Source of the DNA: Nocardia acidivorans NBRC 108247
GTDB lineage: Bacteria > Actinomycetota > Actinomycetes > Mycobacteriales > Mycobacteriaceae
Direction: 5' to 3'
DNA: 64,000 nt
Assembly: GCF_001625085.1 (NCBI RefSeq)
Contig: NZ_BDAW01000027.1
Location: forward strand, 49,504-113,503
Below, in pieces: positions 35,615 through 44,518 of the stretch. The notes under the pieces were generated by a model, which worked only from the letters and a program-made list of their open reading frames with translations, had not been told where the DNA came from and made no database searches. How positions within the stretch are numbered: the first letter of the stretch is position 1; the number at the start of each line of letters is the position of its first letter. Position numbers and translations under genes: made by a program.

Positions 35615-36568
35615 TCAGCGAACGGCGATCTGTAGCCGAAGGGCGCCGTCTCCGGTGCTGCCGAGTGCCTGCGTGATGAGGGCGCTGAGGTCCAGTCCCC
35701 GCATCGAGTCGCCACCGCTCGCGGCCAGTGGAGCCAGCATCGGTGCGAGTGGACGCAGTTCCGGACCCATCTGGTCGAGCCTGTCCGAGAACTGATGCAA
35801 GAACGGCACCAGGCCGGATCCGGTTAGATAGTCCTCGGGAAATCCCTTGCCACGCGTCAGCTCTTCGAGCGCGTTGACGACATCGCGGACCTTGCTGCCG
35901 AACCGTCCCCATTCGGGACCGCCCTTGGTCAATGCCGGTCCGAGCCATTCCATATCGCCGCCCATGGTTTGCAGGTCGATGAGCATCGTGCGCAGCTGTG
36001 GCAGCCGGCTGAGCAGCGTCGCGGCCAGTAGGTCCGCTGACCGGCTCAGCTGCGGGAAGAGCGATTCGCTGCCGGACAGTCCCTCATTGAATGTGCGCAC
36101 CAGATCGGTGAGCACCTGCGGGTCGAACTGCCCGATCAGATCGGTTGCCGCGGTGGCCATTTCAGGTACAGAAAGCGGCAGCAGGACCTGACGAGCCTCG
36201 ATCTGCGCGCCGTCCGCCAGGTACGGCGCCCCGCCGTTCGGGGTGATCAGCACGTACGGTTCGCCGAGCGCGGAGAGGTTCTCGATGCGCAGGGTGCTGG
36301 CGACCGGGATGCGATAGATGTCCTCGATGCGCAGGCGTACTCGTGCCGACTGCGCCACGGTCTCGACGGCGGTAATTCTGCCGACCGGCACACCGGACAG
36401 CAGCACCGGAGAATTAACCTGTAGCCCACCAGAATTCGGCAGCATCAGGGTGGCGTGCGTGTAGTGCTGGAACCAGTCGACCCGCACCACTCCGAAAGTG
36501 AGGTAGCCCGCTCCGAGCACGAACACCGTGGCGATCGCACCCAGCGACAGCACCGAACGCCACCTCAT
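35615..36568 (-). CDS. mceF: MCE-family protein, MceF position
   Basis: A 317-residue Mce protein with an N-terminal transmembrane helix (VLSLGAIATVFVLGAGYL) and the MlaD/MCE domain (LPNSGGLQVNSPVLLSGVPV followed by GRITAVE). A long helical tail follows, with repeated residues such as LSRSADLLAATLLSRL. Six Mce proteins assemble into a periplasm-spanning channel for lipid uptake. It overlaps the mceE gene by four bases. The C-terminus is shorter than that of many MceF proteins. Confidence 0.9.
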   Translation of the reverse strand: MRWRSVLSLGAIATVFVLGAGYLTFGVVRVDWFQHYTHATLMLPNSGGLQVNSPVLLSGVPVGRITAVETVAQSARVRLRIEDIYRIPVASTLRIENLSALGEPYVLITPNGGAPYLADGAQIEARQVLLPLSVPEMATAATDLIGQFDPQVLTDLVRTFNEGLSGSESLFPQLSRSADLLAATLLSRLPQLRTMLIDLQTMGGDMEWLGPALTKGGPEWGRFGSKVRDVVNALEELTRGKGFPEDYLTGSGLVPFLHQFSDRLDQMGPELRPLAPMLAPLAASGGDSMRGLDLSALITQALGSTGDGALRLQIAVR

Positions 36569-37632
36569 CGCACAGCTCCGACCACGCGCAGGGCCGCGAC
36601 GATGGACGCGATACGCTCGTCCCGGGGCACCGTGTCGGCATCGGAAGTCGTTCGTATATCGGTGATATTCACCTTCGGTCCCTGTTCTACGAAGGGAAGC
36701 ACCCGGTCACGGAGCAAGTCGACCAGCCGATTCAGATTCGAGGGCGCGGTGGTGTCCAGCGGACCGTCGGTGAACAGCAGCGGGAGGAACGCAGCCGCCG
36801 CGGCATCGCCATCCCGGGCCAGCGGCGCGAGCCACACAATGGCGTGTGCGAAGCCGCCGATAGCGCCGAAGACCCCGAACAGATGCGCCAGTGAGATGGT
36901 GGCGTCGGTGACCTGCCGCGCACCGTCTACGGAGAACAGGTCCTTCAGCGCCTCCGCGTTGTTGCGGATGATATCGACATCGGCCTGCGCCGCTGCGGCG
37001 AACTCGTGCACCCGGTCGAGATTGGCGGCGACATCGATGATGTCGGCTGCCACGGTCCGCGCTATGCGGGCGGTGTCGCGCCGGTCGGCGGGTAGTGCGG
37101 CATTGACCTGGTTGAGGATGTCCTGGATGCGAGTCACCGCACCGCCTTGCACGAAGGTCGCGATCGCGGCCATGGTGTCCTCGACTTGCAAGGCGGGGCG
37201 GGTGTGCGCGAGCGGGATGGTCGCATTGTCGGCGAGGTCCGGACCGGTGCGAGCCTCGGAGGCGCTGAGGGCGATGTAGATGTCGCCGAGCACGGTGTTC
37301 TGACGTAGCTGTGCGATCGTTCCGCCGGGCAGCCTGGTCGCGGTCGCGATGTCCACATCGGCGACGACGTAGCCGGGCCGGTCGGCGTCCGGGTCGATCA
37401 TGGAGACCGCGGCCAGCACGCCGACCCGTACCCCGTCCAGGACCACGTTGGCGCGCGCGGGCAGGTTCAGTGCGGTCCCGAACTCGATGTGCACCCGATA
37501 GGTGGGTCCGCCAATGGTGCTGCCGGGCACCGGGATTGCCGACGGATCGAATCCGCAGCTGCCAATCCCGATGACGACCGCCGACATCAGGCCCAGTACC
37601 GGGAGGAGGCGCGAGGGTCGTCCGGTGCTCAT
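36565..37632 (-). CDS. mceE: MCE-family lipoprotein, MceE position
   Basis: A 355-residue Mce lipoprotein with signal and lipobox in PVLGLMSAVVIGIGSCGFD. The MCE domain spans YRVHIEFGTALNLPARANVV and DGVRVGVLAAV. The long helical region follows. ATG 37632 overlaps the mceD stop (ATGA). In Mce complexes the E subunit is the lipid-anchored member, consistent with the lipobox. Confidence 0.9.
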   Translation of the reverse strand: MSTGRPSRLLPVLGLMSAVVIGIGSCGFDPSAIPVPGSTIGGPTYRVHIEFGTALNLPARANVVLDGVRVGVLAAVSMIDPDADRPGYVVADVDIATATRLPGGTIAQLRQNTVLGDIYIALSASEARTGPDLADNATIPLAHTRPALQVEDTMAAIATFVQGGAVTRIQDILNQVNAALPADRRDTARIARTVAADIIDVAANLDRVHEFAAAAQADVDIIRNNAEALKDLFSVDGARQVTDATISLAHLFGVFGAIGGFAHAIVWLAPLARDGDAAAAAFLPLLFTDGPLDTTAPSNLNRLVDLLRDRVLPFVEQGPKVNITDIRTTSDADTVPRDERIASIVAALRVVGAVR

Positions 37633-38714
37633 CGTGCTCCCGTCGTGGCGATCAGTTCGGCCAGGTTCAGCCGTGGCAGGCTGTCCGGTCCAGCGCATCG
37701 ACCCGGCATTATGGAGTTCGCAGCGACGCACAACTGTTCGGAAACCGGTTGCGGTAGTTCCACTTTCGGTGGCGACCAGGCCAGAACGGGCACTCCGTCC
37801 GGATCTGTGGCACGGGTGAACGCGGTGGCCAGGGCCGGGAGGCGGGCGATGGTCTGCTGTAACGGTTCACCGCCGGTGGCCAGGGTGCGGACATACGGCA
37901 CGACCGCATCGAGGCCGCCGAGGATCGCTCCCCCGTATTCGCGCGTCAAGTCGTTGACCATGGCCAGGATTACCCGCAGGCTGTCGACGAGTGCGGTGAG
38001 ATTGGTGAAGATCTCGTTGTTGATCTGTTCGAAGACCGCGGGGAACCGGGTGAGGACCTGTTCGAGATCGGCCCAGTTGGCCGAGGCACCCGCCGCCAGC
38101 ACACCGAGTGCGTCGATCAGACCGCCGATCTGTCCGGTCTCGACGTCCGGGGAGCGCAGTGCCGAACCGAGGCTGCCGAGAATCTGCTTCACTTGCGGAC
38201 CGGTTCCGGTTGTGGCCGATCGGAGTGCCTCGAGCGTGTGGCCGATCAGCTGCGGATCGTCACCGGTGCGTAGTTGTTTCACCAGATTGTTCGCGGCTTG
38301 CAGGGTTTCGGTGATGCTCTTGGGTGTGAGCGTGCGGGTGATACAGCGACTCGGATCCCACCGCGGCGCCGTGGACGCTCCGGGCAGTACGGCCAGGTCC
38401 CGGTCTGCGGCAAGAGAAGGCGCGGCGGTCGCGGCCGAGACATCACCGTGCAGTCCATAGTCGGCATCGATATTGAAATCGACTCGGACGGAGCCATTCT
38501 CAGGACGCAGACCGGCGACGGTGCCGACCACGACTCCACGCACCCGCACGCTGCTGCCCGGGTACAGCCCGATCGAATCGGGCAGCTGCGCGCAGTACCG
38601 CTGCATCGGTTGCATAGGATTCGCAATGACCACATAACCGGCGACCACGGCGACCGCCGCCACCAGCACGGCGAGCACCGACATGAAGCCACGCGCGGCG
38701 AACAGGCTTCGCAT
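37629..38714 (-). CDS. mceD: MCE-family protein, MceD position
   Basis: A 361-residue Mce protein with N-terminal membrane helix (FMSVLAVLVAAVAVVAGYVV) and MCE domain (LYPGSSVRVRGVVVGTVAGL). Two cysteines flank the domain (QRYCAQL and SRCITRT). ATG 38714 is chosen because GGAAGGG lies nine bases upstream; the ATG at 38723 is too close to that site. It follows mceC with a two-base gap. Confidence 0.9.
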   Translation of the reverse strand: MRSLFAARGFMSVLAVLVAAVAVVAGYVVIANPMQPMQRYCAQLPDSIGLYPGSSVRVRGVVVGTVAGLRPENGSVRVDFNIDADYGLHGDVSAATAAPSLAADRDLAVLPGASTAPRWDPSRCITRTLTPKSITETLQAANNLVKQLRTGDDPQLIGHTLEALRSATTGTGPQVKQILGSLGSALRSPDVETGQIGGLIDALGVLAAGASANWADLEQVLTRFPAVFEQINNEIFTNLTALVDSLRVILAMVNDLTREYGGAILGGLDAVVPYVRTLATGGEPLQQTIARLPALATAFTRATDPDGVPVLAWSPPKVELPQPVSEQLCVAANSIMPGRCAGPDSLPRLNLAELIATTGAR

Positions 38715-38716
38715 AC

Positions 38717-39712
38717 TCAGCATCCCTTCCCCGGCAATGGAATACAGACCGTGGCGGCTGATTGATCGACGCTCACGCCGTGCTGTCCGATACGCGCGCT
38801 GAGATCACCGATGGTGGCGACCATACCGTTCAGGTGTTCGCCGAGCTTCTGCAAGTCGGGCAGGGCTTTGGCGAATTCGTCGACCAGCGGCTGCAAGTTG
38901 TTGCGGTAGGTCGGTTCGAGCGCCGCGACCCGTGACAGCAGCTGAATGGTCAGCGGCACAGCGGCATTGATCTCGTCGCGCTTGCCGATCAGGATCTTCT
39001 CCACCCCACCGATGCGCCCCATCAACCGCCCGATGGTCGTTTTGGCCGAGCCCACCGCGTTCAGGTACTCCTCGGCCATGGTCAGGGTGGCCGCAATATC
39101 GGTGCGCTGCTGGTCGAGGATGCCGACGACCGTGCTCAACGCGTCACTCAGGCGTCGAATACTGTCCGGGTTGTCGCTCAGTGACTTTTGCAGGACGGCC
39201 AGATTACGTTGCAGCACATCACCATTCACCTGGTGCAGTGGCGTGGCCGCGTCCTGGAAGACCTGCATGAGGCTGTATGGCAAGCGCACCCGGTTGGCTG
39301 GAATCACCTGCTTCCCCAGTGGCTTCACCCCCGCCGGCAGCACCGCGACGTAGTTGCCGCCCACCGCGGTGAGCATGCGCACCTCGAGCGTGGTATCAGC
39401 ACCGACGAAGACCTCGTCGGCGAGGTCGAAGCGCATGCGCGCCTCGTCGGGCAGCAGTTCGATCGAGGTGACCGAACCTACCGGGATGCCGGCTACCCGT
39501 ACGTCGTCGCCGACCCTCACCGAACCGGCCTCGGAGAGCAGTGCGGTGTAGGTCCGAGTTCCCAGCGGCAGCGCGTAGATCACGCCACAGACAATCAGGA
39601 GCGCCACTACCGACAGCGCACCGAAGACGCCCCAGCGCAGTTCGCGTTGTTCCTCGTCCTGGGCGGAGCCACCGCCCGACTGCTGCACGAAAAGCCTTGT
39701 CAGCGCTTGCAT
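38717..39712 (-). CDS. mceC: MCE-family protein, MceC position
   Basis: A 331-residue Mce protein with a hydrophilic 25-residue N-terminus, a transmembrane helix (WGVFGALSVVALLIVCGVIY) and MCE domain (LLSEAGSVRVGDDVRVAGIP). The helical portion ends in a short ATVCIPLPGKGC tail. GAGG eight bases upstream supports ATG 39712, which overlaps mceB by 13 bases. Confidence 0.9.
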   Translation of the reverse strand: MQALTRLFVQQSGGGSAQDEEQRELRWGVFGALSVVALLIVCGVIYALPLGTRTYTALLSEAGSVRVGDDVRVAGIPVGSVTSIELLPDEARMRFDLADEVFVGADTTLEVRMLTAVGGNYVAVLPAGVKPLGKQVIPANRVRLPYSLMQVFQDAATPLHQVNGDVLQRNLAVLQKSLSDNPDSIRRLSDALSTVVGILDQQRTDIAATLTMAEEYLNAVGSAKTTIGRLMGRIGGVEKILIGKRDEINAAVPLTIQLLSRVAALEPTYRNNLQPLVDEFAKALPDLQKLGEHLNGMVATIGDLSARIGQHGVSVDQSAATVCIPLPGKGC

Positions 39713-40707
39713 ATCGTGATCCTCTGTCCGGCGATAAGGATGGCCAGCGGCGTCGGCATCGGCGCGGGCCCATTGCCGCAGTAGGTGGTCGAGGCGTCGG
39801 CGGGACCGGTCGTCAGGGTGTCGAGCGACTGCAACAGACCGGGCAGCCGGGAAAGCACGTCCCGGGCCGCGACAGGGTCGGGGAGGGCAGCGCGGATGAT
39901 TCGATCGAAATCATCGTTTACACCTACGGTGAGGCCGAGCCGGGCGGCGAGAGCGTCCAGCGGTTCCAGCACCGGCGGGATGGTGTCCACGAAGTCCACG
40001 ACACCCTGGAATTGCTGTTCGAGAATACCGAATACATCGGCCAATCCACCGAGGATGGCGACCAGGTGCGGTGACCGCCCGACCAGCACGTCCGACATCT
40101 GACGCAGATTGCGGACCAGCGTGGAGATCACCACCTGGCGGTCGCTGACGTACCCGGCCAGCTGGTCGACCGCGTCGAGTGCCCGGCCCATTCCGGAGTC
40201 GTCACCGTCGAACACGGCCAGCATGTTTTGGGCGAACCGATCGAGCGACTCGGGCGACGCCTCGGCCAGCACCGGTTGCAAGCCGTTGAACAGGGCGGTG
40301 ATATCGAAAGCGGGGACCGTGTGCTCGATTCCGACAGTCGTTCCGGGCGCGAGCCGCGCACCGGTCCGTGGGGGCTGTCGCACATCGACATACCGCTGCC
40401 CGGCCAAGGTCTGGAAGCGAATGGCCAGCGTCGCGCCTTCATAGACCGGGTGTGCGCGCTGCACGGTGAAGCGGACTTTCGCCACCGCGCCGTCCAACGC
40501 GAGAGATTCGACCTTGCCGACCGGCATCCCGTACATACGCACGTCGTCACCGGCCCGCAAGCCATTGGCGTCGGCGAACAGTGCGGTGTAGCCATCGAGC
40601 GCGCCGGAAACCGGGCGCCGGATGACCTGGATGATCAACACCAGCATCACGAGCATGACAGACGCGAAAAGAGCTATCCGCCAAAGGAATCGGGCTGAGG
40701 AGTTCAT
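39700..40707 (-). CDS. mceB: MCE-family protein, MceB position
   Basis: A 335-residue Mce protein with N-terminal helix (IALFASVMLVMLVLIIQVI), MCE domain (LFADANGLRAGDDVRMYGMP) and helical tail (NLRQMSDVLVGRSPHLVAIL). It overlaps mceA by four bases and mceC by 13, so translation is coupled along the operon. Confidence 0.9.
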   Translation of the reverse strand: MNSSARFLWRIALFASVMLVMLVLIIQVIRRPVSGALDGYTALFADANGLRAGDDVRMYGMPVGKVESLALDGAVAKVRFTVQRAHPVYEGATLAIRFQTLAGQRYVDVRQPPRTGARLAPGTTVGIEHTVPAFDITALFNGLQPVLAEASPESLDRFAQNMLAVFDGDDSGMGRALDAVDQLAGYVSDRQVVISTLVRNLRQMSDVLVGRSPHLVAILGGLADVFGILEQQFQGVVDFVDTIPPVLEPLDALAARLGLTVGVNDDFDRIIRAALPDPVAARDVLSRLPGLLQSLDTLTTGPADASTTYCGNGPAPMPTPLAILIAGQRITICKR

Positions 40708-41744
40708 CGACCTGCCTTCCGATCGACAGCCGCGCCGAGCAGTGGCGCAGCCACCGCGGGCATGCCGCGCAGCATGATCTCTACATTCAGCACCGTGCCG
40801 CCGGGACTGTCGGCAAAGGCGCCGTCGATGCGGTCGAGTAACTCTCGTAGTTGCGCGCCGGACCGCTGGGGACCCGGCACGGTCGCTGCGACAGCTCGTA
40901 GCAGCGGACCCAGCAGGTCGGCGAAGTCGGCGAGTTGGTGTTGCGCGGTGAACCCGGTGCGCGATGCCGCCGGGAGAATGTCATTGCTGATCACATCGAC
41001 CGCACGATCGAACATGGCGCGGTCCGTACGCAGCACTGGAATGTGGGAGAGGCCGTCGAGCAGCGTGATGCTGCCGTCGAGCAGCGACGCGGCTCCTTGC
41101 AACCCCGAGGCATATTGCCCGATGAGAAATGCCGGCGGGAATCGCTGAGTGTCGGTGACGACCCGGGTCACCTCGACGACCGCCCGCAGCAGTGGTCCGA
41201 CGGCTTGCAATCCCTCGCCGAGGCGATTGAGCACTTGGGTGAGTTCGGGGGTCAGCGTGCGACCGGCGGTGGTCGCCAACTGTTCGAGCAGCCGCCCCAT
41301 GGTCGCGTCGACCACCTGACCCACGCCGGAGAGATCGATGACCGCGCCGTCGCGCAGCGGCACACCGCCGGTCCCCGGCCGCAACGTGATCTGACTGATG
41401 CCGAACAGGTTGCCCGGTGTGTAGTCCAACGCCAACGTGTCGGTCAGTTGGGCTGCGACCCCGGATTCCAGTGCGAGAGTGAGCAGTTGGTGATCGGGCG
41501 TACTGCTGTCGATCCGTTCCAGCTGCCCCACCGGCACCCCCGCGAGCTCGACGGCCGACCCGTCGGTGACACCCGCGCCGATCTGAGCGGTCATCACCTG
41601 GAAGTGGAGGCGGCCATCGGTGCGGGTGTGCTGGTATCCCACCGCGCCTGCGGCCAGGACGGTCGCCGTCACGACCGCAGCGATACCGCGGCTGTAGGCC
41701 GTGCGTCGATCTGTTGCGGCGCCGGGCATTCCATAGTTCGGCAT
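40704..41744 (-). CDS. mceA: MCE-family protein, MceA position
   Basis: A 346-residue Mce protein. After a 17-residue polar start comes a transmembrane helix (GIAAVVTATVLAAGAVGYQH), then the MCE domain (MTAQIGAGVTDGSAVELAGV) and a helical region. ATG 41744 lies four bases after the yrbEB stop with GGGGTGA upstream. A longer open frame would overlap yrbEB and lacks a site. It is the first of six Mce proteins. Confidence 0.9.
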   Translation of the reverse strand: MPNYGMPGAATDRRTAYSRGIAAVVTATVLAAGAVGYQHTRTDGRLHFQVMTAQIGAGVTDGSAVELAGVPVGQLERIDSSTPDHQLLTLALESGVAAQLTDTLALDYTPGNLFGISQITLRPGTGGVPLRDGAVIDLSGVGQVVDATMGRLLEQLATTAGRTLTPELTQVLNRLGEGLQAVGPLLRAVVEVTRVVTDTQRFPPAFLIGQYASGLQGAASLLDGSITLLDGLSHIPVLRTDRAMFDRAVDVISNDILPAASRTGFTAQHQLADFADLLGPLLRAVAATVPGPQRSGAQLRELLDRIDGAFADSPGGTVLNVEIMLRGMPAVAAPLLGAAVDRKAGR

Positions 41745-41748
41745 CACG

Positions 41749-42600
41749 TCACCCCGTAAACTGGATAGCGGAATCGACGCCCCACAGCACAATGGTGAGC
41801 ACCATGTCCAGGGCGATGATCGCTACGAAACTGGCACGTACCGCGCGCCCGGCGGCGATTCCGACGCCTTCCGGGCCGCCGGTGGCGAAAAACCCTTGGT
41901 AGCAATGGATCAGGATGATCGCGGTGACGAACACCAGCACCTTGATCACCGCGGCGATCATGTCCCAGCCGGCGACGAACTGGAAGAAGTAGTGGTAGTA
42001 GACCCCGCTGGACTGGCCGTGGATCGCGACGACGACGGTGGCGCAACTGAGGTAGGCCAGGATCAACGCCACCAGGAAGGTGGGCACGATCGCGACGGCT
42101 CCGGCGATCACCCGGGTGGTCACCACGAATGGAATCGACCGCAACCCAAGGGATTCCAGCGCGTCGATCTCCTCGGAGATACGCATCGCGCCGATCTCCG
42201 CGGTCATTCGACATCCCGCCTGCGCGGCAAATCCGATCCCAGCCGCGATCGGGGCCAGTTCCCGGGTGTTCGCGAAGGACGAGATGATCCCGGTAAGTGG
42301 ACCCATGCCGAGCAGGTCGAGCATGGCGAACGCCTCGATTCCGGTGCCCGCGCCCATGACGACGCCGAGCACCATGAGCATCGGCACGGTGCCGCCGCCC
42401 ACGATGATCGAGCCCTTCCCCCAGGTGATATCGGTGATCAGCCGGATGGTTTCGGCGCGATATCGGGTCAGCGCCACGGGAATCGAGCGCAGCACCTGCC
42501 ATCCGAAGTCCAGCACGAAGCCGGTGTTCTCGATGGTGCCGGCGATGGGCGCAGCACGCCTGACCCAGCGCAGCGATGCGGGCAGGTATCGAGAGGCCAT
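41749..42600 (-). CDS. yrbEB: YrbEB, Mce-transporter permease (MlaE family)
   Basis: A 283-residue permease of the MlaE family with about five hydrophobic segments. The conserved FAAQAGCRMTAEIGAMRISE and EIDALESLG segments are the cytoplasmic coupling region typical of YrbE proteins that form the inner-membrane pore. ATG 42600 overlaps the yrbEA stop by one base. The large upstream open frame is a shadow of yrbEA. Confidence 0.93.
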   Translation of the reverse strand: MASRYLPASLRWVRRAAPIAGTIENTGFVLDFGWQVLRSIPVALTRYRAETIRLITDITWGKGSIIVGGGTVPMLMVLGVVMGAGTGIEAFAMLDLLGMGPLTGIISSFANTRELAPIAAGIGFAAQAGCRMTAEIGAMRISEEIDALESLGLRSIPFVVTTRVIAGAVAIVPTFLVALILAYLSCATVVVAIHGQSSGVYYHYFFQFVAGWDMIAAVIKVLVFVTAIILIHCYQGFFATGGPEGVGIAAGRAVRASFVAIIALDMVLTIVLWGVDSAIQFTG

Positions 42601-43451
42601 CACGCCAGCCGCACCGGCAGGAACATAGCGACCACCTGCGTGATCACCAGATCGACGACCGCGATCGACACCACCGAGAGCACCACGGCGGCATTGACGC
42701 CGTCCGCGACACCACGCGGGCCACCACGAGCTTCGAGCCCACGCTGGCAGGCGAGGATCACCACCAGAAACCCGAACAGGACCGACTTGCCCAGCGACAC
42801 CCAGACATCGGTGACGACGGCGAAGGCGCCGAAGGTCATCCAGTAACTGCCGGATGTCACGCCCTGCGCGGTGATGGCCACGATGTATCCTGCGGTCACG
42901 CCGACGAACATGATCAGGATGTTCAGCAGCGGCGCGACCAGCACCATGGCGGCCGCCCGGGGGATCACCAGCCGGTGAACAGGGCTGAGCCCCATCACTT
43001 TCAACGCGTCGATCTCGTCCCTGATGGTGCGCGCGCCGAGGTCCGCGGCAATCGCCGACGCACCCGCCCCGCCGAGCAGTAGTCCGGTTGCCATCGGTGC
43101 GCCCTGCTTGATCACCCCGAGGCCGCCGGCCGCGCCGATCATCGAATCCGCGCCCAGCTGATGGATGAGATTTCCGACCTGGACCGAGACGATCACACCG
43201 AACGGCACCGCCATCAGCACTGCGGGAATCGCGGTGACCGTGATCAGATACCAGCTCTGCTGCCACATCTCCCCCGATTGGAAGCGTCGTCGCACCAGGT
43301 CATTCCCCCCACCGCGGATGACCGCGACCGCTAGCAGCACCGATCGCCCGTACGTTCGCAAGCTCACGATCACCGTGTCGGAGAAGTTGTTTCGAAGAAT
43401 CCGGCCGAGCGACGGCCGCTGCGCCGCCTCGGTTGATGTGGTTGTCGCCAT
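42600..43451 (-). CDS. yrbEA: YrbEA, Mce-transporter permease (MlaE family)
   Basis: A 283-residue permease paired with YrbEB. The MlaE coupling region is GAGASAIAADLGARTIRDEI followed by DALKVMGLSP. About five transmembrane segments are visible. ATG 43451 is preceded by GAGA at six to nine bases; a 19-codon upstream extension has no site. It is the first gene of the nine-gene mce operon. The MceG-type ATPase is not in this window, as is usual. Confidence 0.93.
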   Translation of the reverse strand: MATTTSTEAAQRPSLGRILRNNFSDTVIVSLRTYGRSVLLAVAVIRGGGNDLVRRRFQSGEMWQQSWYLITVTAIPAVLMAVPFGVIVSVQVGNLIHQLGADSMIGAAGGLGVIKQGAPMATGLLLGGAGASAIAADLGARTIRDEIDALKVMGLSPVHRLVIPRAAAMVLVAPLLNILIMFVGVTAGYIVAITAQGVTSGSYWMTFGAFAVVTDVWVSLGKSVLFGFLVVILACQRGLEARGGPRGVADGVNAAVVLSVVSIAVVDLVITQVVAMFLPVRLA

Positions 43452-43756
43452 GTATGTCTCTATCTCTTTTGTCGCCCACCGAGCGACACAGTGAGACTGT
43501 AACGGCAATGTGTCCGGCCGTCTCCGGTTCGGGAACAGAAAATTTCTGGCAATCGCAATAACCCGTGTTTATCTCTGAACAACGTATCAATCGGATCACT
43601 GCGCGATAGCCACATCGCACAGATCATTCCCTGATGACAGCCGGTACGCACTCGCCCTTGACTCTGAGTGTTACATTCATCTAGTTGTGTAACATCGTTA
43701 CACCCGGCAGCGCTGCCACGCACTCGGCTGCTGGGATTCACCTCGAAAGGCATCCG
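43452..43756. promoter_or_regulatory. Divergent mce / P450-operon promoter with a perfect palindrome
   Basis: GTGTAAC-atc-GTTACAC (43687-43703) is a perfect 7-base inverted repeat with a 3-base spacer. A plus-strand promoter, TTGACT (43658-43663) and TCTAGT (43680-43685), ends immediately before it, so a bound repressor would cover the start of transcription. A related half-site, TGTTACA, occurs at 43669-43675. A TetR-family regulator is likely by geometry; it is not identified. The rest of the 305-base region must also hold the mce promoter. Confidence 0.6.
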
Positions 43757-44518
43757 ATGAGGACCTTGCACCATCTCGGCCCGTCTCCCGAACACGCCGC
43801 CTCACAGGCCCTGCTGCCGGAATTCTGGAAGAAGGTCGAGCAGCAGGAGAACGCGGCAATCGAACGAGGTTTTGCGATCAAGGGCTCCCTGGAATTCGGG
43901 CAGCGCTGGTTCGACGCGTGGGGCACTCAGAGCGTGGACAAGTTGCGCGAATGCATGGCCCCGGACTGCGGTTTCATCGACAGCACGACCTTCCAAAACA
44001 TCAGGGGAGGCCGCGAGGAGACCCTCGCCAACTGCGCGGCATGTTTCGAGGCGTTCCCGGACATGGCGTTCTACCCACAGGACGACAGCCTGCGATCGTT
44101 GCCCTTCGTCGACTATTCCCACGAACAGCTGCGCATGCTGATCCCGTGGCGGGGCATCGCCCGCTGGACAGGTCCGTTGCGGGTCCCCGGCACCGATATC
44201 GTCATGCCGCCGACCGGGCGCTGCCTCAACTTCATCGGCGTCGACCGCTACCTGCTCACCGATGACTTCAAGGTCACCCATATCGACACCGACTGGGATC
44301 TCGTCTATATGGGAATTCAGCTGTCGCCGTTGGGTATTCGAGTGCCGCGGCTGGGGTATCTGAAGGCGGCGGCAACGGCCGCGCGAGTGGTGATGCCGCT
44401 GCTGTCACGGATTGGGCGCACCGGGATGGACGGTCATCGGGGATTCGATCTGCCGATACCCGCTATCGAGTCGGTCGATCAGTGGCAGGGACGCAACGGC
44501 GCGGAGGTGAACGCGTGA
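43757..44518 (+). CDS. NTF2/SnoaL-like protein
   Basis: A 253-residue protein whose central part (FGQRWFDAWGTQSVDKLREC onward) has the cone-fold pattern of NTF2-like/SnoaL proteins, including the acidic FIDSTTF and VDRYLLTDDFKVTHID segments. Such proteins serve as cyclases, isomerases or binding proteins in polyketide and steroid metabolism. ATG 43757 has GAAAGG six bases upstream. It is first in a five-gene operon with P450, ferredoxin, DUF2236 and a membrane protein, and its stop overlaps the P450 GTG. The specific function is unknown. Confidence 0.75.
   Translation: MRTLHHLGPSPEHAASQALLPEFWKKVEQQENAAIERGFAIKGSLEFGQRWFDAWGTQSVDKLRECMAPDCGFIDSTTFQNIRGGREETLANCAACFEAFPDMAFYPQDDSLRSLPFVDYSHEQLRMLIPWRGIARWTGPLRVPGTDIVMPPTGRCLNFIGVDRYLLTDDFKVTHIDTDWDLVYMGIQLSPLGIRVPRLGYLKAAATAARVVMPLLSRIGRTGMDGHRGFDLPIPAIESVDQWQGRNGAEVNA

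Noticed and set aside
41749..43266. 505-codon version of yrbEB
   Set aside because: The first 220 codons are a shadow of yrbEA; the true start is ATG 42600, which overlaps the yrbEA stop.
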